Source of the DNA: DASUAO01 sp035763745
GTDB lineage: Bacteria > Actinomycetota > Acidimicrobiia > IMCC26256 > PALSA-555
Direction: 5' to 3'
DNA length: 64,000 bases
Assembly (NCBI GenBank): GCA_035763745.1
Contig: DASUAO010000030.1
Location: forward strand, 45,019 to 109,018
Numbering within the stretch: position 1 is the first letter of the stretch; each line of letters starts with the position of its first letter. Shown here piece by piece: positions 8,442 to 17,067 of the stretch. Position numbers and translations under genes: made by a program. Under the pieces are notes generated by a model. It saw nothing but the letters and a program-made list of their open reading frames with translations. It was not told the origin of the DNA and did not search any database.

Positions 8442-8490
8442 CCGTGCACCGCCGCGGGGCGTCCGCCCCCGTGGGAGAGGATCCAGTCCG

Positions 8491-9513
8491 TTGACCGAGC
8501 CCCCGGACCTCGACGAGCGCAAGGCCGCCATCCTCCGAGCCGTCGTCGAGGAGTACGTCGAGTCGGCCCAGCCCGTCGGGTCCCAGGCGATCGCGGAGTC
8601 GAGCGGGCTCGGGGTCTCCAGCGCCACCGTCCGCAACGAGATGACCATCCTCGAGCGCGACGGCTACCTCGTCCAGCCGCACACCTCTGCCGGCCGGGTC
8701 CCCACCGACCGCGGCTACCGCTTCTTCGTCGACCACTACACGGCGTCCGGAGCGCTCCCGGCATCACAGCGGCGCGTCGTCTCGGACTTCTTCGCGTCGG
8801 CGCACCGGGCGCTCGAGGACCTCCTGCACGAGACCAGCGTCCTCCTCTCGCGCGTGAGCCATCACGCCGCCGTGGTGGTCGGGCCTCAGCCCGACACCGC
8901 CCGCGTGCGGAGCGTGCAGCTCGTGGCCCTGCAATCCCGAGTGGTCCTCGCGGTCGTCGTCCTGTCGAACGGCGCGGTCGAGAAGCAGGTGCTCACGCTC
9001 GACGTCGACATCGACGACGCGCGCGTCGGCGCCGCGACCGCCGCGCTGGACACCCAGCTGCGCAACTGCCCGTGGGGTGAGCTTCCCGATCTCCTCGCGA
9101 CCGGCGATCCCGACGTCGACGCACTGGTGCAGTCGGCCCGCGACGCGCTCACGAACCGTCCCGCCGACGAGCCGCCGGAGTCCGTCTTCGTCGGCGGCAC
9201 GAGCCTGCTGGCAGCCGAGCAGTCGGCGTTCTCGAAGCGCGAGCGCGCCGCACGGCTCCTCGAGATGCTCGAGCACCAGGTCGTGGTGGTCTCGATGGTC
9301 CGCGAGCTGCTCGACCGGGGCATCACCGTGAGCATCGGCTCCGAGAACAGCATCGCCGACCTCCGCGACTGCTCGATCGTGCTCGCCCCGTACGAGGTCG
9401 AGGGTGCGCAGGCGGGGATCGTCGGCGTGCTGGGCCCGACCCGCATGGACTACCGGCACGCGCTCTCCGCGGTGTCGGTCGTCTCCGACCAGCTCGGTCG
9501 CCACCTCTCGTGA
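8491..9513 (+). CDS. hrcA: Heat-inducible transcription repressor HrcA
   Basis: 340 residues. The N-terminal winged helix reads DLDERKAAILRAVVEEYVESAQPVGSQAI and continues with SSATVRNEM and HTSAGRVPTDRGYRFFVD, all diagnostic of HrcA. A GAF-like dimerisation domain follows, with the ending GPTRMDYRHALSAVSVVS. The start is TTG 8491, about 10 nt after GGGAGAGG. HrcA represses chaperone genes by binding CIRCE, present just upstream. The stop overlaps the dnaJ start by 4 bp. Confidence 0.95.
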   Translation: MTEPPDLDERKAAILRAVVEEYVESAQPVGSQAIAESSGLGVSSATVRNEMTILERDGYLVQPHTSAGRVPTDRGYRFFVDHYTASGALPASQRRVVSDFFASAHRALEDLLHETSVLLSRVSHHAAVVVGPQPDTARVRSVQLVALQSRVVLAVVVLSNGAVEKQVLTLDVDIDDARVGAATAALDTQLRNCPWGELPDLLATGDPDVDALVQSARDALTNRPADEPPESVFVGGTSLLAAEQSAFSKRERAARLLEMLEHQVVVVSMVRELLDRGITVSIGSENSIADLRDCSIVLAPYEVEGAQAGIVGVLGPTRMDYRHALSAVSVVSDQLGRHLS

Positions 9514-10628
9514 GTCGCGACTACTACGAGGTCCTCGGCGTCGACCGGAACGCGACGGATGCGGAGATCAAGCGCGCGTTCCGCGACGCCGCGCGCCGGT
9601 CGCATCCGGATGGCAACCCCGACGATCCTTCCGCCGAGGAGCGCTTCAAGGAGATCAGCGTCGCGTACGAGACCCTGTCGGATCCCGAGCGTCGCCGTCG
9701 CTACGACTTGTTCGGGGAGACGGGCCGGCGCGGCGGTGGTCAGGGCACCGGTGGCGATGCGTTCGGCTTCGGCGACATCTTCGAGTCGTTCTTCGGCGGG
9801 GGTGGTGGCGATCCCTTCGGCCGTCGAGGGCCGGCCGGTCCGACGCGTGGAGCCGATCTCGAGGTGGTGGTCGAGCTCACGCTGCACCAGGCGGCGTTCG
9901 GCGACACGATCCCGATCGAAGTGCGGCTCCCGGTCGGCTGTGCGGCGTGCGAGGGATCGGGATGCGAACCGGGGACGCACCCGAGCACCTGTGAGGCGTG
10001 TGGCGGCAGCGGGGAGGTCCGCCAGGTCCGCCGATCGATCCTCGGGCAGATGATGACGTCCTCGCCCTGCGCGGTGTGCGAAGGGACCGGGCGCCAGATC
10101 CTCTCGCCGTGCTCCACCTGTCGTGGCGACGGTCGGGTGCAGGACGAGCGGACCATCGAGATCGAGGTTCCGGCCGGCGTCGACGACGGCCAGCGACTCC
10201 GACTCACCGGTCGCGGCGCGGCGGCACCCCGCGGCGGACCGTCGGGCGATCTGTACGTCAGCCTGCGGGTCGCGTCCCACCCTGACTTCGAGCGTCGCGG
10301 CGACGACCTGCACGCGCCGTTGCATCTCTCCGCGGCACAGGCCGCGCTCGGAACGGTCGTCGAGGTGCCGACGCTCGAAGGCACCGAAGAGCTCGTCGTC
10401 CCACCCGGTACGCAGCCGGGGCAGGTCTTCCGGGTCAAGGGCGCCGGAGTCCCCTCGCTGCGCGGCCGGGGTCGGGGCCATCTGCTCGTACACGCCGACG
10501 TCGAGGTGCCCAGTCGGATGGGCGAGGAAGAAGCCGCCCTCTGGCACCAGATCGCCGAGCTCCGCGGCGACAGCGTCTCGCCGCCCGAGAAGGGCGTCCT
10601 GTCGCGCCTCCGGTCCGCGCTGAAGTAG
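9510..10628 (+). CDS. dnaJ: Chaperone protein DnaJ
   Basis: 372 residues with the complete DnaJ layout: J domain with HPD (in RRSHPDGNPDD), a Gly/Phe-rich linker with FFGGGGGD, four CxxCxGxG-type zinc repeats (CAACEGSG, CEACGGSG, CAVCEGTG, CSTCRGDG) and the C-terminal substrate-binding domains. It stimulates DnaK ATPase and delivers unfolded proteins. The GTG start overlaps the hrcA stop. The hrcA-dnaJ pair without grpE/dnaK is typical of the second dnaJ (dnaJ2) copy in actinobacteria. Confidence 0.95.
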   Translation: MSRDYYEVLGVDRNATDAEIKRAFRDAARRSHPDGNPDDPSAEERFKEISVAYETLSDPERRRRYDLFGETGRRGGGQGTGGDAFGFGDIFESFFGGGGGDPFGRRGPAGPTRGADLEVVVELTLHQAAFGDTIPIEVRLPVGCAACEGSGCEPGTHPSTCEACGGSGEVRQVRRSILGQMMTSSPCAVCEGTGRQILSPCSTCRGDGRVQDERTIEIEVPAGVDDGQRLRLTGRGAAAPRGGPSGDLYVSLRVASHPDFERRGDDLHAPLHLSAAQAALGTVVEVPTLEGTEELVVPPGTQPGQVFRVKGAGVPSLRGRGRGHLLVHADVEVPSRMGEEEAALWHQIAELRGDSVSPPEKGVLSRLRSALK

Positions 10629-10634
10629 CGCGCC

Positions 10635-11408
10635 GTGGACGGCGGACCGGCGACCTCCGGCGCGGTCGCGCACATCGTGACCAACCTGCTCCGCGACGAG
10701 ATCCGGGTCGACGGACAGGACGGACATCACCTCGCGCGCGTGCGTCGACTCCGACCCGGTGCGCGCGCGACGGCGACCGACGGCGCGGGGAAGTGGCGCG
10801 AATACGAGGTCACGACCGTCGCCGGTTCAGGCCTCGAGCTCCACGCGACGGGGCCCGTCCACACGACCGCGCGGGACCAGCCCCAGATCACGGTGGCGTT
10901 CGCGCTCACCAAGGGATCGAAGCCCGAGGTCGCGGTGCGCCAGCTCACGGAGCTGGGCGTCGACCGAATCGTCCCGGTGGTCGCGGCCCGTTCGATCGCG
11001 CGACCGGTCGGGGCGCGCGCAGAGTCGTTCACCCGCCGGATGCGGCGGGTTGCCCGCGAGGCGACGATGCAGTCCCGGCGGGCCCGGCTGCCCTTCGTGG
11101 GGGGTCCGGTGCCGCTCCTGGACCTCGCCGGGCGGGCAGGGCTCGTGGTCGCCGAGCTGGGGGCTCCGACGGCCGATCGGCTCGCCGACCCCGGACCCGA
11201 GGGCTGGACCCTGCTGGTGGGCCCCGAAGGGGGCTTCGACCCCGAGGAGCGGGACGCCCTCGGCCCCGTGGGCCGGCTGGGGCTCGGGGCCCACGTATTG
11301 CGGGCCGAGACGGCGGCCGTCGCCGGGGCGGCGGTGCTGGTGGCGCTGCGTCAGTCCCGGGGTGGCGAGAATGATGGCCACGGAGCGTGGGATCGCTCCG
11401 GCGAATGA
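10635..11408 (+). CDS. rsmE: 16S rRNA (uracil-1498-N3)-methyltransferase RsmE
   Basis: 257-residue SPOUT-class methyltransferase. N-terminal PUA-like part with GQDGHHLARVRRLRPG. The knotted C-terminal domain has LLVGPEGGFDPEE and LGAHVLRAETAAVAG, the two hallmark SAM-binding motifs. GTG start at 10635, 6 nt after the dnaJ stop. The hrcA-dnaJ-rsmE order is widely conserved. The 3' end contains an inverted repeat just ahead of the promoter-like sequence of the next gene. Confidence 0.92.
   Translation: MDGGPATSGAVAHIVTNLLRDEIRVDGQDGHHLARVRRLRPGARATATDGAGKWREYEVTTVAGSGLELHATGPVHTTARDQPQITVAFALTKGSKPEVAVRQLTELGVDRIVPVVAARSIARPVGARAESFTRRMRRVAREATMQSRRARLPFVGGPVPLLDLAGRAGLVVAELGAPTADRLADPGPEGWTLLVGPEGGFDPEERDALGPVGRLGLGAHVLRAETAAVAGAAVLVALRQSRGGENDGHGAWDRSGE
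11381..11400 (+). promoter_or_regulatory. Inverted repeat, possible operator upstream of the BldD-like gene
   Basis: Perfect 7-bp arms CGGAGCG and CGCTCCG separated by 6 bp, lying in the 3' end of rsmE. A TACGGT hexamer at 11412-11417 is a plausible -10 box for the next gene, which places this repeat over the -35 region. It does not match the Streptomyces BldD consensus that I recall. Binding partner unknown. Confidence 0.35.
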
Positions 11409-11446
11409 TGCTACGGTGAGCGCGTTCGTCGGCTGGGAGAGGTTCC

Positions 11447-11938
11447 TTGAGCGCTGTTGCTGCGGCTGAGATCGGGGAGCGCCTGCGCGCGATCAGACGC
11501 CAGCAGGGCTTGTCCCTGCACGACGTCGAAGCACGGTCGAAGAAGGAATTCAAGGCGTCCGTCCTCGGTGCGTACGAACGCGGCGAGCGCGCGCTCTCCG
11601 TGGGGAGGTTGCTGCGCCTCGCCGAGCTGTACGACGTCCCTGCCGACCAGCTCCTGCCGCGTGAGGGTCCCGTCGACATCGACCTCACGAAGCGACCGGC
11701 GGACGATCCGGTGCCGGGGTTCACGATCGATCTCGTGCGCCTGAACCAGCTCGATGATGCCGACGCCCAGGTGCTCTCGCGCTATGCGGCGACGATCCAG
11801 CTCCAGCGCCAGGACTTCAACGGCCGCATGCTCACGATCCGCTCCGACGACGTGCGCGTCCTCGCCGCCGCCCTCGGGCGCAAGCCAGCCGACCTCGCGG
11901 TTCGCCTCGACGAGCTCGGTCTCCGAGTCGCCATGTGA
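11447..11938 (+). CDS. BldD-like helix-turn-helix regulator
   Basis: 163 residues. The N-terminal XRE-type HTH (IGERLRAIRRQQGLSLHDVE, then VLGAYERGERALSV) follows the BldD DNA-binding domain closely, including the GxYERGxRAxSVxRL stretch. The C-terminal domain carries R121-Q-D123, eight residues, then R132-S-D-D135. This matches the c-di-GMP binding signature of Streptomyces BldD (RGD-X8-RxxD) except for Gly to Gln. BldD is a c-di-GMP-dependent repressor of development genes; here the targets are unknown. TTG start 11447 with GGGAGAGG. Its stop overlaps phoH. Confidence 0.82.
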   Translation: MSAVAAAEIGERLRAIRRQQGLSLHDVEARSKKEFKASVLGAYERGERALSVGRLLRLAELYDVPADQLLPREGPVDIDLTKRPADDPVPGFTIDLVRLNQLDDADAQVLSRYAATIQLQRQDFNGRMLTIRSDDVRVLAAALGRKPADLAVRLDELGLRVAM

Positions 11939-12936
11939 GCGATCCCGGCTACGCTGCGGACGACGTGTCCGCACCGTCGCCGACCCAGCTGAAAGTGCTC
12001 GTCCCGGGCAACCACCTGATGGTGGAGCTGCTCGGGCATCGCGATCAGCTGCTGAAGATCGTCGAGTCCTCGTTCCCCGTGTCGATCCATGTGCGCGGCA
12101 ACGAGATCACCATCGATGGCGGCGCCGACGACGTGCAGCGGGTCGGTCGGCTCTTCGAGGAGCTCGTGGTGCTCCTCGACGCCGGACACCCGCTCGACGC
12201 CGAAGGCCTGGGACGATCGATCGACATGTTGAACGCCGACGAGCTCCCCTCGGTCGTGCTCGGTACCGAGGTCTTGCGCGGCCGGAAGCCCGTGCGACCC
12301 AAGACCGCGGGGCAGAAGCACTACATCGACGCGGTCCGTGACCACACGGTGACGTTCGCGATCGGGCCCGCTGGGACGGGCAAGAGCTACCTCGCAGTCG
12401 CGTTGGCGGTGCAGGCGTTGCAGGCGAAGGAGATCAACCGGATCATCCTCACCCGCCCCGCGGTCGAGGCCGGCGAACGGCTCGGGTTCCTTCCCGGGGA
12501 CATGCTCGCGAAGGTCGACCCGTACCTCCGACCGCTCTACGACGCGCTGTACGACATGCTCGACACCGAGGTGGTGGCCCGGCTCATGGAGCGCGGCACC
12601 ATCGAAGTCGCGCCGCTCGCGTTCATGCGCGGCCGAACGCTCAACGACTCGTTCATCATCCTCGACGAGGCGCAGAACACGACGCCCGAGCAGATGAAGA
12701 TGTTCCTCACGCGCCTCGGGTTCGGTTCCAAAGTGGTGGTGACCGGCGACGTCACCCAGATCGATCTCCCCGAGGGGCGCGGACGCTCGGGCCTGCTCGC
12801 GGTGCGAGAGATCCTCGACGACGTCGATGGTCTGGCGTTCGTCGAGCTGGGGCGCAGCGACGTCGTTCGGCACAAGATCGTCCAGGACATCGTGCACGCG
12901 TACGAACGGGCCGACGAGAGAAGCGCGCGACCGTGA
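11935..12936 (+). CDS. PhoH-like ATPase
   Basis: 333 residues. Walker A GPAGTGKS, Walker B FIILDEAQN, and TGDVTQIDLP are all characteristic of the PhoH family. An N-terminal KH-like domain precedes the ATPase core (about residues 1-120). PhoH proteins are linked to RNA metabolism and rRNA maturation and nearly always sit next to ybeY, as here. GTG start overlapping the BldD-like stop, and the stop overlapping ybeY, so translation is coupled. Confidence 0.92.
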   Translation: MSDPGYAADDVSAPSPTQLKVLVPGNHLMVELLGHRDQLLKIVESSFPVSIHVRGNEITIDGGADDVQRVGRLFEELVVLLDAGHPLDAEGLGRSIDMLNADELPSVVLGTEVLRGRKPVRPKTAGQKHYIDAVRDHTVTFAIGPAGTGKSYLAVALAVQALQAKEINRIILTRPAVEAGERLGFLPGDMLAKVDPYLRPLYDALYDMLDTEVVARLMERGTIEVAPLAFMRGRTLNDSFIILDEAQNTTPEQMKMFLTRLGFGSKVVVTGDVTQIDLPEGRGRSGLLAVREILDDVDGLAFVELGRSDVVRHKIVQDIVHAYERADERSARP

Positions 12937-13556
12937 CCATCCCAGGCCCCATCACGCGGACGACGACCATGCGGGTGTTCGGTTCGGACGAGCAGGACGT
13001 CGTCGACGTCGACGTCCTGCGCTGGCTGCGGCTCGCGCAGCTCGTGCTCCACGAGGAGCGCGTCCCCCCCGAGGCCGAGGTCTCGATCGTGTTCATCGAC
13101 CGCGACACCATCGCCGACCTCAACCATCGCTTCCTCGACGGCGACGGTCCGACCGATGTGCTCGCCTTCCCGCTCGGCGACGACCTCTCGACCGCGGGTC
13201 GCTCGCCCGATGCGGGCGGTCGTGGCCCGGGCACCCCGGCGAGCCCCGACGAGCTGCCCCTCGTCCTCGGTGACGTGGTGGTGTGCCCCGAGGTGGCTCG
13301 GGACCAGGCGCGCGACGCGGGGCGCGGCTTGGACGACGAGCTGGCGCTCCTGGTCGTCCACGGGATCCTCCACCTCCTCGAGTACGACCACCACGATCCG
13401 GACGAGACTGTGGTCATGCGGAGACGAGAGCAGGAGCTGCTGGAACGGTTCCGGCGCGCGGAGACCGGGGACTCCGGCGCCTCGGACGCCGTGCCGGCGA
13501 AGCCCGGTCAGGGTGTCCCGGGCCAGACGGAAGGCGCGGTCGATGGCTACGAGTGA
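12933..13556 (+). CDS. ybeY: Endoribonuclease YbeY (rRNA maturation)
   Basis: 207 residues; the zinc site HGILHLLEYDHH matches the HGxLHLxxxDH signature of this single-strand RNase, which acts in 16S 3'-end maturation and ribosome quality control. LNHRFLDGDGPTDVLAFPL is the other conserved block. Longer than the usual 150-180 residues because of a Gly/Pro-rich insert (about residues 90-110) and a disordered tail. GTG start overlaps the phoH stop; ATG at 12969 is an alternative. Confidence 0.93.
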   Translation: MTIPGPITRTTTMRVFGSDEQDVVDVDVLRWLRLAQLVLHEERVPPEAEVSIVFIDRDTIADLNHRFLDGDGPTDVLAFPLGDDLSTAGRSPDAGGRGPGTPASPDELPLVLGDVVVCPEVARDQARDAGRGLDDELALLVVHGILHLLEYDHHDPDETVVMRRREQELLERFRRAETGDSGASDAVPAKPGQGVPGQTEGAVDGYE

Positions 13557-14874
13557 CTGGTTGATCCTCGCGGTCGTCGTCGTCCTCTTCTCCTTCTCGA
13601 TCCTCCTCGCCCTCGCCGAGATGGCGTTCGCACGGATGAGCCGCATCCGCGCGCTCGCGCTCGAGGACGAGGGCCGGAAGGGTGCCAGCCGTCTGGCGAA
13701 GCTGCTCGAGCAGCCCGCGCAGACGATCAACTCGGTCCTGCTCCTGGTGCTCGTCGCACAGCTGACGACCGCCAGCCTCCTCGGGATCCTCCTGGAGCGA
13801 CATGCCGGCCCTTCCGGGGTCGTGATCGGCCTCGCGCTCCAGATCGTTCTGTTCTTCGTCGTCGGCGAGGTCGCACCGAAGACCTATGCCATCCAGCACA
13901 CCGACCGCGCCGCGCTGGCGCTCTCCGGCTTCCTCTCGGCGATCACGAACTTCCCCCCGCTGCTCGTGCTGTCGCGGGGGCTCATCGGTCTGGCCAACAT
14001 CGTCCTGCCCGGGAGGGGGATCAAGGCGGGCCCGTTCGTCACCGAGGAGGACCTGCGCGCGATGGCCGACGTCGCGGCCGACGAGGAAGCGATCGAGCTC
14101 GAGGAGCGCCAGCTCATCCACTCGATCTTCGAGTTCGGCGACACGCTCGTCCGTGAGGTGATGCTGCCGCGTCCCGACATGATCGCGATCGAAGCCGATG
14201 CCACGGTCGAGGAGGCCGTCGAGCGGGCCATCGAAGGCGGCTTCTCGCGCATCCCGGCGTACGAGGAGACCACCGACAACATCGTGGGGCTCGTGTACCT
14301 CAAGGATCTCGTCCGGCGTGCCCGCGCCGACGGTGGGTCCGACTCCGTCCGCGGATCGCTGCGTCCGGCCGTGTTCGTCCCTGAGCAGAAGCACGTCGCC
14401 GAGCTCCTGCGTGAGATGCAGGCCAACCAGTTCCACATGGCGATCGTGATCGACGAGCACGGCGGCACCGCGGGCCTGGTCACGCTCGAGGACCTGCTCG
14501 AGGAGATCGTGGGCGAGATCACCGACGAGTACGACGTCGAGTCGCCGGGGATCGAGCATCTCGCCGACGGCGCCCTCCGGGTCCCGGGCCGGCTGCCCAT
14601 CAGCGAGCTCAGCGAGGAGCTGGGTCGCGAGATCCCCGACACCGAGTGGGACACGGTCGGCGGCCTCGTGTTCAACCTGCTGGGTCACGTGCCCGTCGAG
14701 GGCGAGACGGTGGGCTTCGAGGGTCTGAGCTTCGCCACCGAACGCGTGCAGGGCCGACGGATCGCGTCCGTCGTGATCCGCCACGTCGCGAGCCCCACCG
14801 ACGGTGCGGGTGCTGCGGGCGGTGACGACGACCACGGCGATGCCGCGGGGGTCGACGTCACGAACCCGTCGTGA
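13543..14874 (+). CDS. CorC/HlyC-family membrane protein with CBS domains
   Basis: 443 residues. N-terminal CNNM/DUF21 domain with three to four membrane segments (for example LILAVVVVLFSFSILLALAEM at the start), a tandem CBS pair in the middle, and a C-terminal CorC/HlyC domain (PEGETVGFEGLSF-type end). Family members are implicated in magnesium or cobalt export; the substrate here is not shown. It starts 14 bp inside ybeY, and its stop overlaps era. The phoH-ybeY-corC-era order is strongly conserved. Confidence 0.88.
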   Translation: MATSDWLILAVVVVLFSFSILLALAEMAFARMSRIRALALEDEGRKGASRLAKLLEQPAQTINSVLLLVLVAQLTTASLLGILLERHAGPSGVVIGLALQIVLFFVVGEVAPKTYAIQHTDRAALALSGFLSAITNFPPLLVLSRGLIGLANIVLPGRGIKAGPFVTEEDLRAMADVAADEEAIELEERQLIHSIFEFGDTLVREVMLPRPDMIAIEADATVEEAVERAIEGGFSRIPAYEETTDNIVGLVYLKDLVRRARADGGSDSVRGSLRPAVFVPEQKHVAELLREMQANQFHMAIVIDEHGGTAGLVTLEDLLEEIVGEITDEYDVESPGIEHLADGALRVPGRLPISELSEELGREIPDTEWDTVGGLVFNLLGHVPVEGETVGFEGLSFATERVQGRRIASVVIRHVASPTDGAGAAGGDDDHGDAAGVDVTNPS

Positions 14875-15773
14875 CGTTCCGATCCGGCTTCGTCACCCTC
14901 GTCGGGCGTCCGAACGTCGGGAAGTCGACGATGGTGAACCGGATCGTCGGGTCCAAGGTCGCCATCACGTCGTCGCGACCCCAGACCACTCGGACGACGG
15001 TGCGCGGCGTGCTCACCGCCCCGACGCACCAGGTCGTCCTGCTCGACACGCCCGGGCTGCACAAGCCGCGGACGGCGCTCGGTAGACGGACGAACGAACG
15101 GGCGCTCGCCACCCTCGCCGAGGTCGACGTCGTCTGCCTGCTCGTCGAGGCGAGCTCGCCGATCGGCACGGGGGACCGGTACATCGCCGATCTGGTGCAA
15201 GCGGTCGCGACCCCCCGCATCCTCGTGCTCAACAAGGTCGACGCGGTCTCGCCGGAGGAGGTGGGTCGGCACCTGGCCCAGGCAGCCGAGCGCCTGGGCG
15301 ACTTCGACGCCTTCGTGCCGTGCTCGGCCCGGTCGGGCGTGGGGCTCGACGCGCTGGTCGCGGAGGTCGTGCAGCGGCTCCCGGAGGGGCCGCACTACTA
15401 CCCCGAGGGGGTCGTGTCCGACCAGCCTGAGACCTTCGTCGCGGCCGAGCTGGTGCGCGAGCAGCTGCTGCGAGCGACGCACGACGAGCTCCCGCACTCG
15501 ATCTCGGTGTCGTGCGAGGTCCTCGACGACGAGGAGGACGGCCGCACCCATCCCGCCGACGTGCTCCGGCTCCTCGTGACCGTGCGGGTCGAGCGTGAGT
15601 CGCAGAAAGGCATCGTCATCGGCCGCGGAGGTGCGATGCTGAAGGATGCCGTCACCCACGCCCGTCGAGGGCTCGAGAAGCTGCTCGGGACGCGCGTGTA
15701 CCTCGAGACCCGGGTCCGGGTGGAGCGCGACTGGCAGCGCCGCCCCGAGTCCCTGGATCGGCTCGGATTCTGA
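14871..15773 (+). CDS. era: GTPase Era
   Basis: 300 residues. G1 GRPNVGKST, the PQTTRTTVRG switch with RGVLT, G3 DTPGLHKP, G4 NKVD, and the C-terminal KH domain with SQKGIVIGRGGAMLK all match Era, which binds 16S rRNA and helps 30S assembly. GTG start with a GTGA overlap on the corC-like stop. It closes the 8.4-15.8 kb housekeeping block. Confidence 0.96.
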   Translation: MTFRSGFVTLVGRPNVGKSTMVNRIVGSKVAITSSRPQTTRTTVRGVLTAPTHQVVLLDTPGLHKPRTALGRRTNERALATLAEVDVVCLLVEASSPIGTGDRYIADLVQAVATPRILVLNKVDAVSPEEVGRHLAQAAERLGDFDAFVPCSARSGVGLDALVAEVVQRLPEGPHYYPEGVVSDQPETFVAAELVREQLLRATHDELPHSISVSCEVLDDEEDGRTHPADVLRLLVTVRVERESQKGIVIGRGGAMLKDAVTHARRGLEKLLGTRVYLETRVRVERDWQRRPESLDRLGF

Positions 15774-15786
15774 GGCCGTGCACAAG

Positions 15787-15817
15787 TTGCTGCGGCGAAA
15801 GGTTCGGGGGATAGAGT
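15787..15817 (+). promoter_or_regulatory. Candidate promoter of the oxidase operon
   Basis: TTGCTG (15787-15792) and TAGAGT (15812-15817) with a 19-nt spacer, about 45 nt before the ctaC start. The spacer is longer than ideal, so this is only a candidate. No other promoter-like sequence is visible between era and ctaC. Confidence 0.35.
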
Positions 15818-15863
15818 GCCGACGCTTGGGTTCGGACCTCGCGATTCGGGAAGACCGGGGGAC

Positions 15864-17060
15864 ATGTCAGCCGACGCAATCGATGCAGGCACGATGAGGC
15901 GCCGGCTGTCCCGGAGCCGGGGCGGACGGCTGCGGCGCTGGTCGGTCCCGCTCCTCGCGCTGAGCGCGATCGTGGTCGCCGGCTGCTCCACCGAGTCGGG
16001 ACCGGAGAACGGGCAGAACTCGCTGCGGCCGGTCGGACGCGACGCGGTCAAGATCGACAACCTCTTCACTCCCGTGTTCTGGGTCGCGGTCGTCATCGGC
16101 GTGCTGGTCGTCGGCGCGACGATCGTCTTCGCGATCAAGTTCCGGGCCCGCAAGGACGGCGACGACCGACCGAAGCAGATCCACGGATCCACACCGCTCG
16201 AGATCGGCTGGACGATCGTCCCCGCGCTGATCCTGGCCGTGATCGCGGTGCCCACCGTCAGCACGATCTTCGACCTCGCGTCGGAGCCCAAGGATCCGGT
16301 CGAGATCACGGTGGTCGGCAAGCAGTGGTGGTGGCAGTTCGACTACACCAAGCAAGAAGGCATCGACACGAAGGTCGTCACGGCGAACGAGATGCACATC
16401 CCCACCGGTCGGGACGTGCTCCTCGACCTCCAGGCCTGCGACCCCTCGCTCGGCGGAGGCTTCGAGGGCGGACCGGGCTGCAACGTGATCCACTCCTTCT
16501 GGGTCCCCGAGCTGGCCGGCAAGAAGGACGTCGTGCCGGGGCGGAGCAACACGCTGAAGCTGCGGGCCGACGAACCCGGCACCTATCTCGGCCAGTGCGC
16601 CGAGTACTGCGGGCTGTCGCACGCCAACATGCGCTTCCGGGTCATCGCGGAGTCCCCGGCCGACTTCGCGGCGTGGATCGCGTCCGAGCAGGAGGGGCCG
16701 GCCGTGTCGGTCGACGACGCAGGCGAGGCCGGCGAGCTGTTCACGACGAAGTTCCAGTGCACGAACTGCCACACCACCGAGGACTCCAGCCTCAGTGTCT
16801 ACGGCCCGAACCTCACCCACCTCGCGAGTCGCCAGACGTTCGCGAGCGGCTACTTCGAGCTGACCCGGGCGCGCCTGATCGACTGGATCCACGATGCCCC
16901 GGCCCTCGTCCCCATGGAGTCCGAGGGCTGTCGGCTGCCGCCGGGCAAGGGTGTCTGCGTCGGCATGCCCTCGTTCGCCCGCGACACTCCCGCCGGCCTG
17001 CCGGTCATGACCCGCCAGGAGGCGGCCACCATCGCCGACTGGCTCCTCGAGCTGAAGTGA
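15864..17060 (+). CDS. ctaC: Cytochrome c oxidase subunit II fused to cytochrome c (caa3 type)
   Basis: 398 residues. N-terminal signal with a lipobox-like VVAGC, two membrane helices, then the cupredoxin domain. The CuA site is QCAEYCGLSHANM (C245, C249, H253, M256). The KQWWWQFDY aromatic stretch passes electrons to CuA. A C-terminal class I cytochrome c domain follows, with CTNCH (C299, C302, H303). This fusion defines caa3-type oxidases. ATG 15864 is favoured; ATG 15894 is the alternative. First gene of the oxidase operon, followed after 7 bp by ctaD. Confidence 0.93.
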   Translation: MSADAIDAGTMRRRLSRSRGGRLRRWSVPLLALSAIVVAGCSTESGPENGQNSLRPVGRDAVKIDNLFTPVFWVAVVIGVLVVGATIVFAIKFRARKDGDDRPKQIHGSTPLEIGWTIVPALILAVIAVPTVSTIFDLASEPKDPVEITVVGKQWWWQFDYTKQEGIDTKVVTANEMHIPTGRDVLLDLQACDPSLGGGFEGGPGCNVIHSFWVPELAGKKDVVPGRSNTLKLRADEPGTYLGQCAEYCGLSHANMRFRVIAESPADFAAWIASEQEGPAVSVDDAGEAGELFTTKFQCTNCHTTEDSSLSVYGPNLTHLASRQTFASGYFELTRARLIDWIHDAPALVPMESEGCRLPPGKGVCVGMPSFARDTPAGLPVMTRQEAATIADWLLELK

Positions 17061-17067
17061 GCACCTC

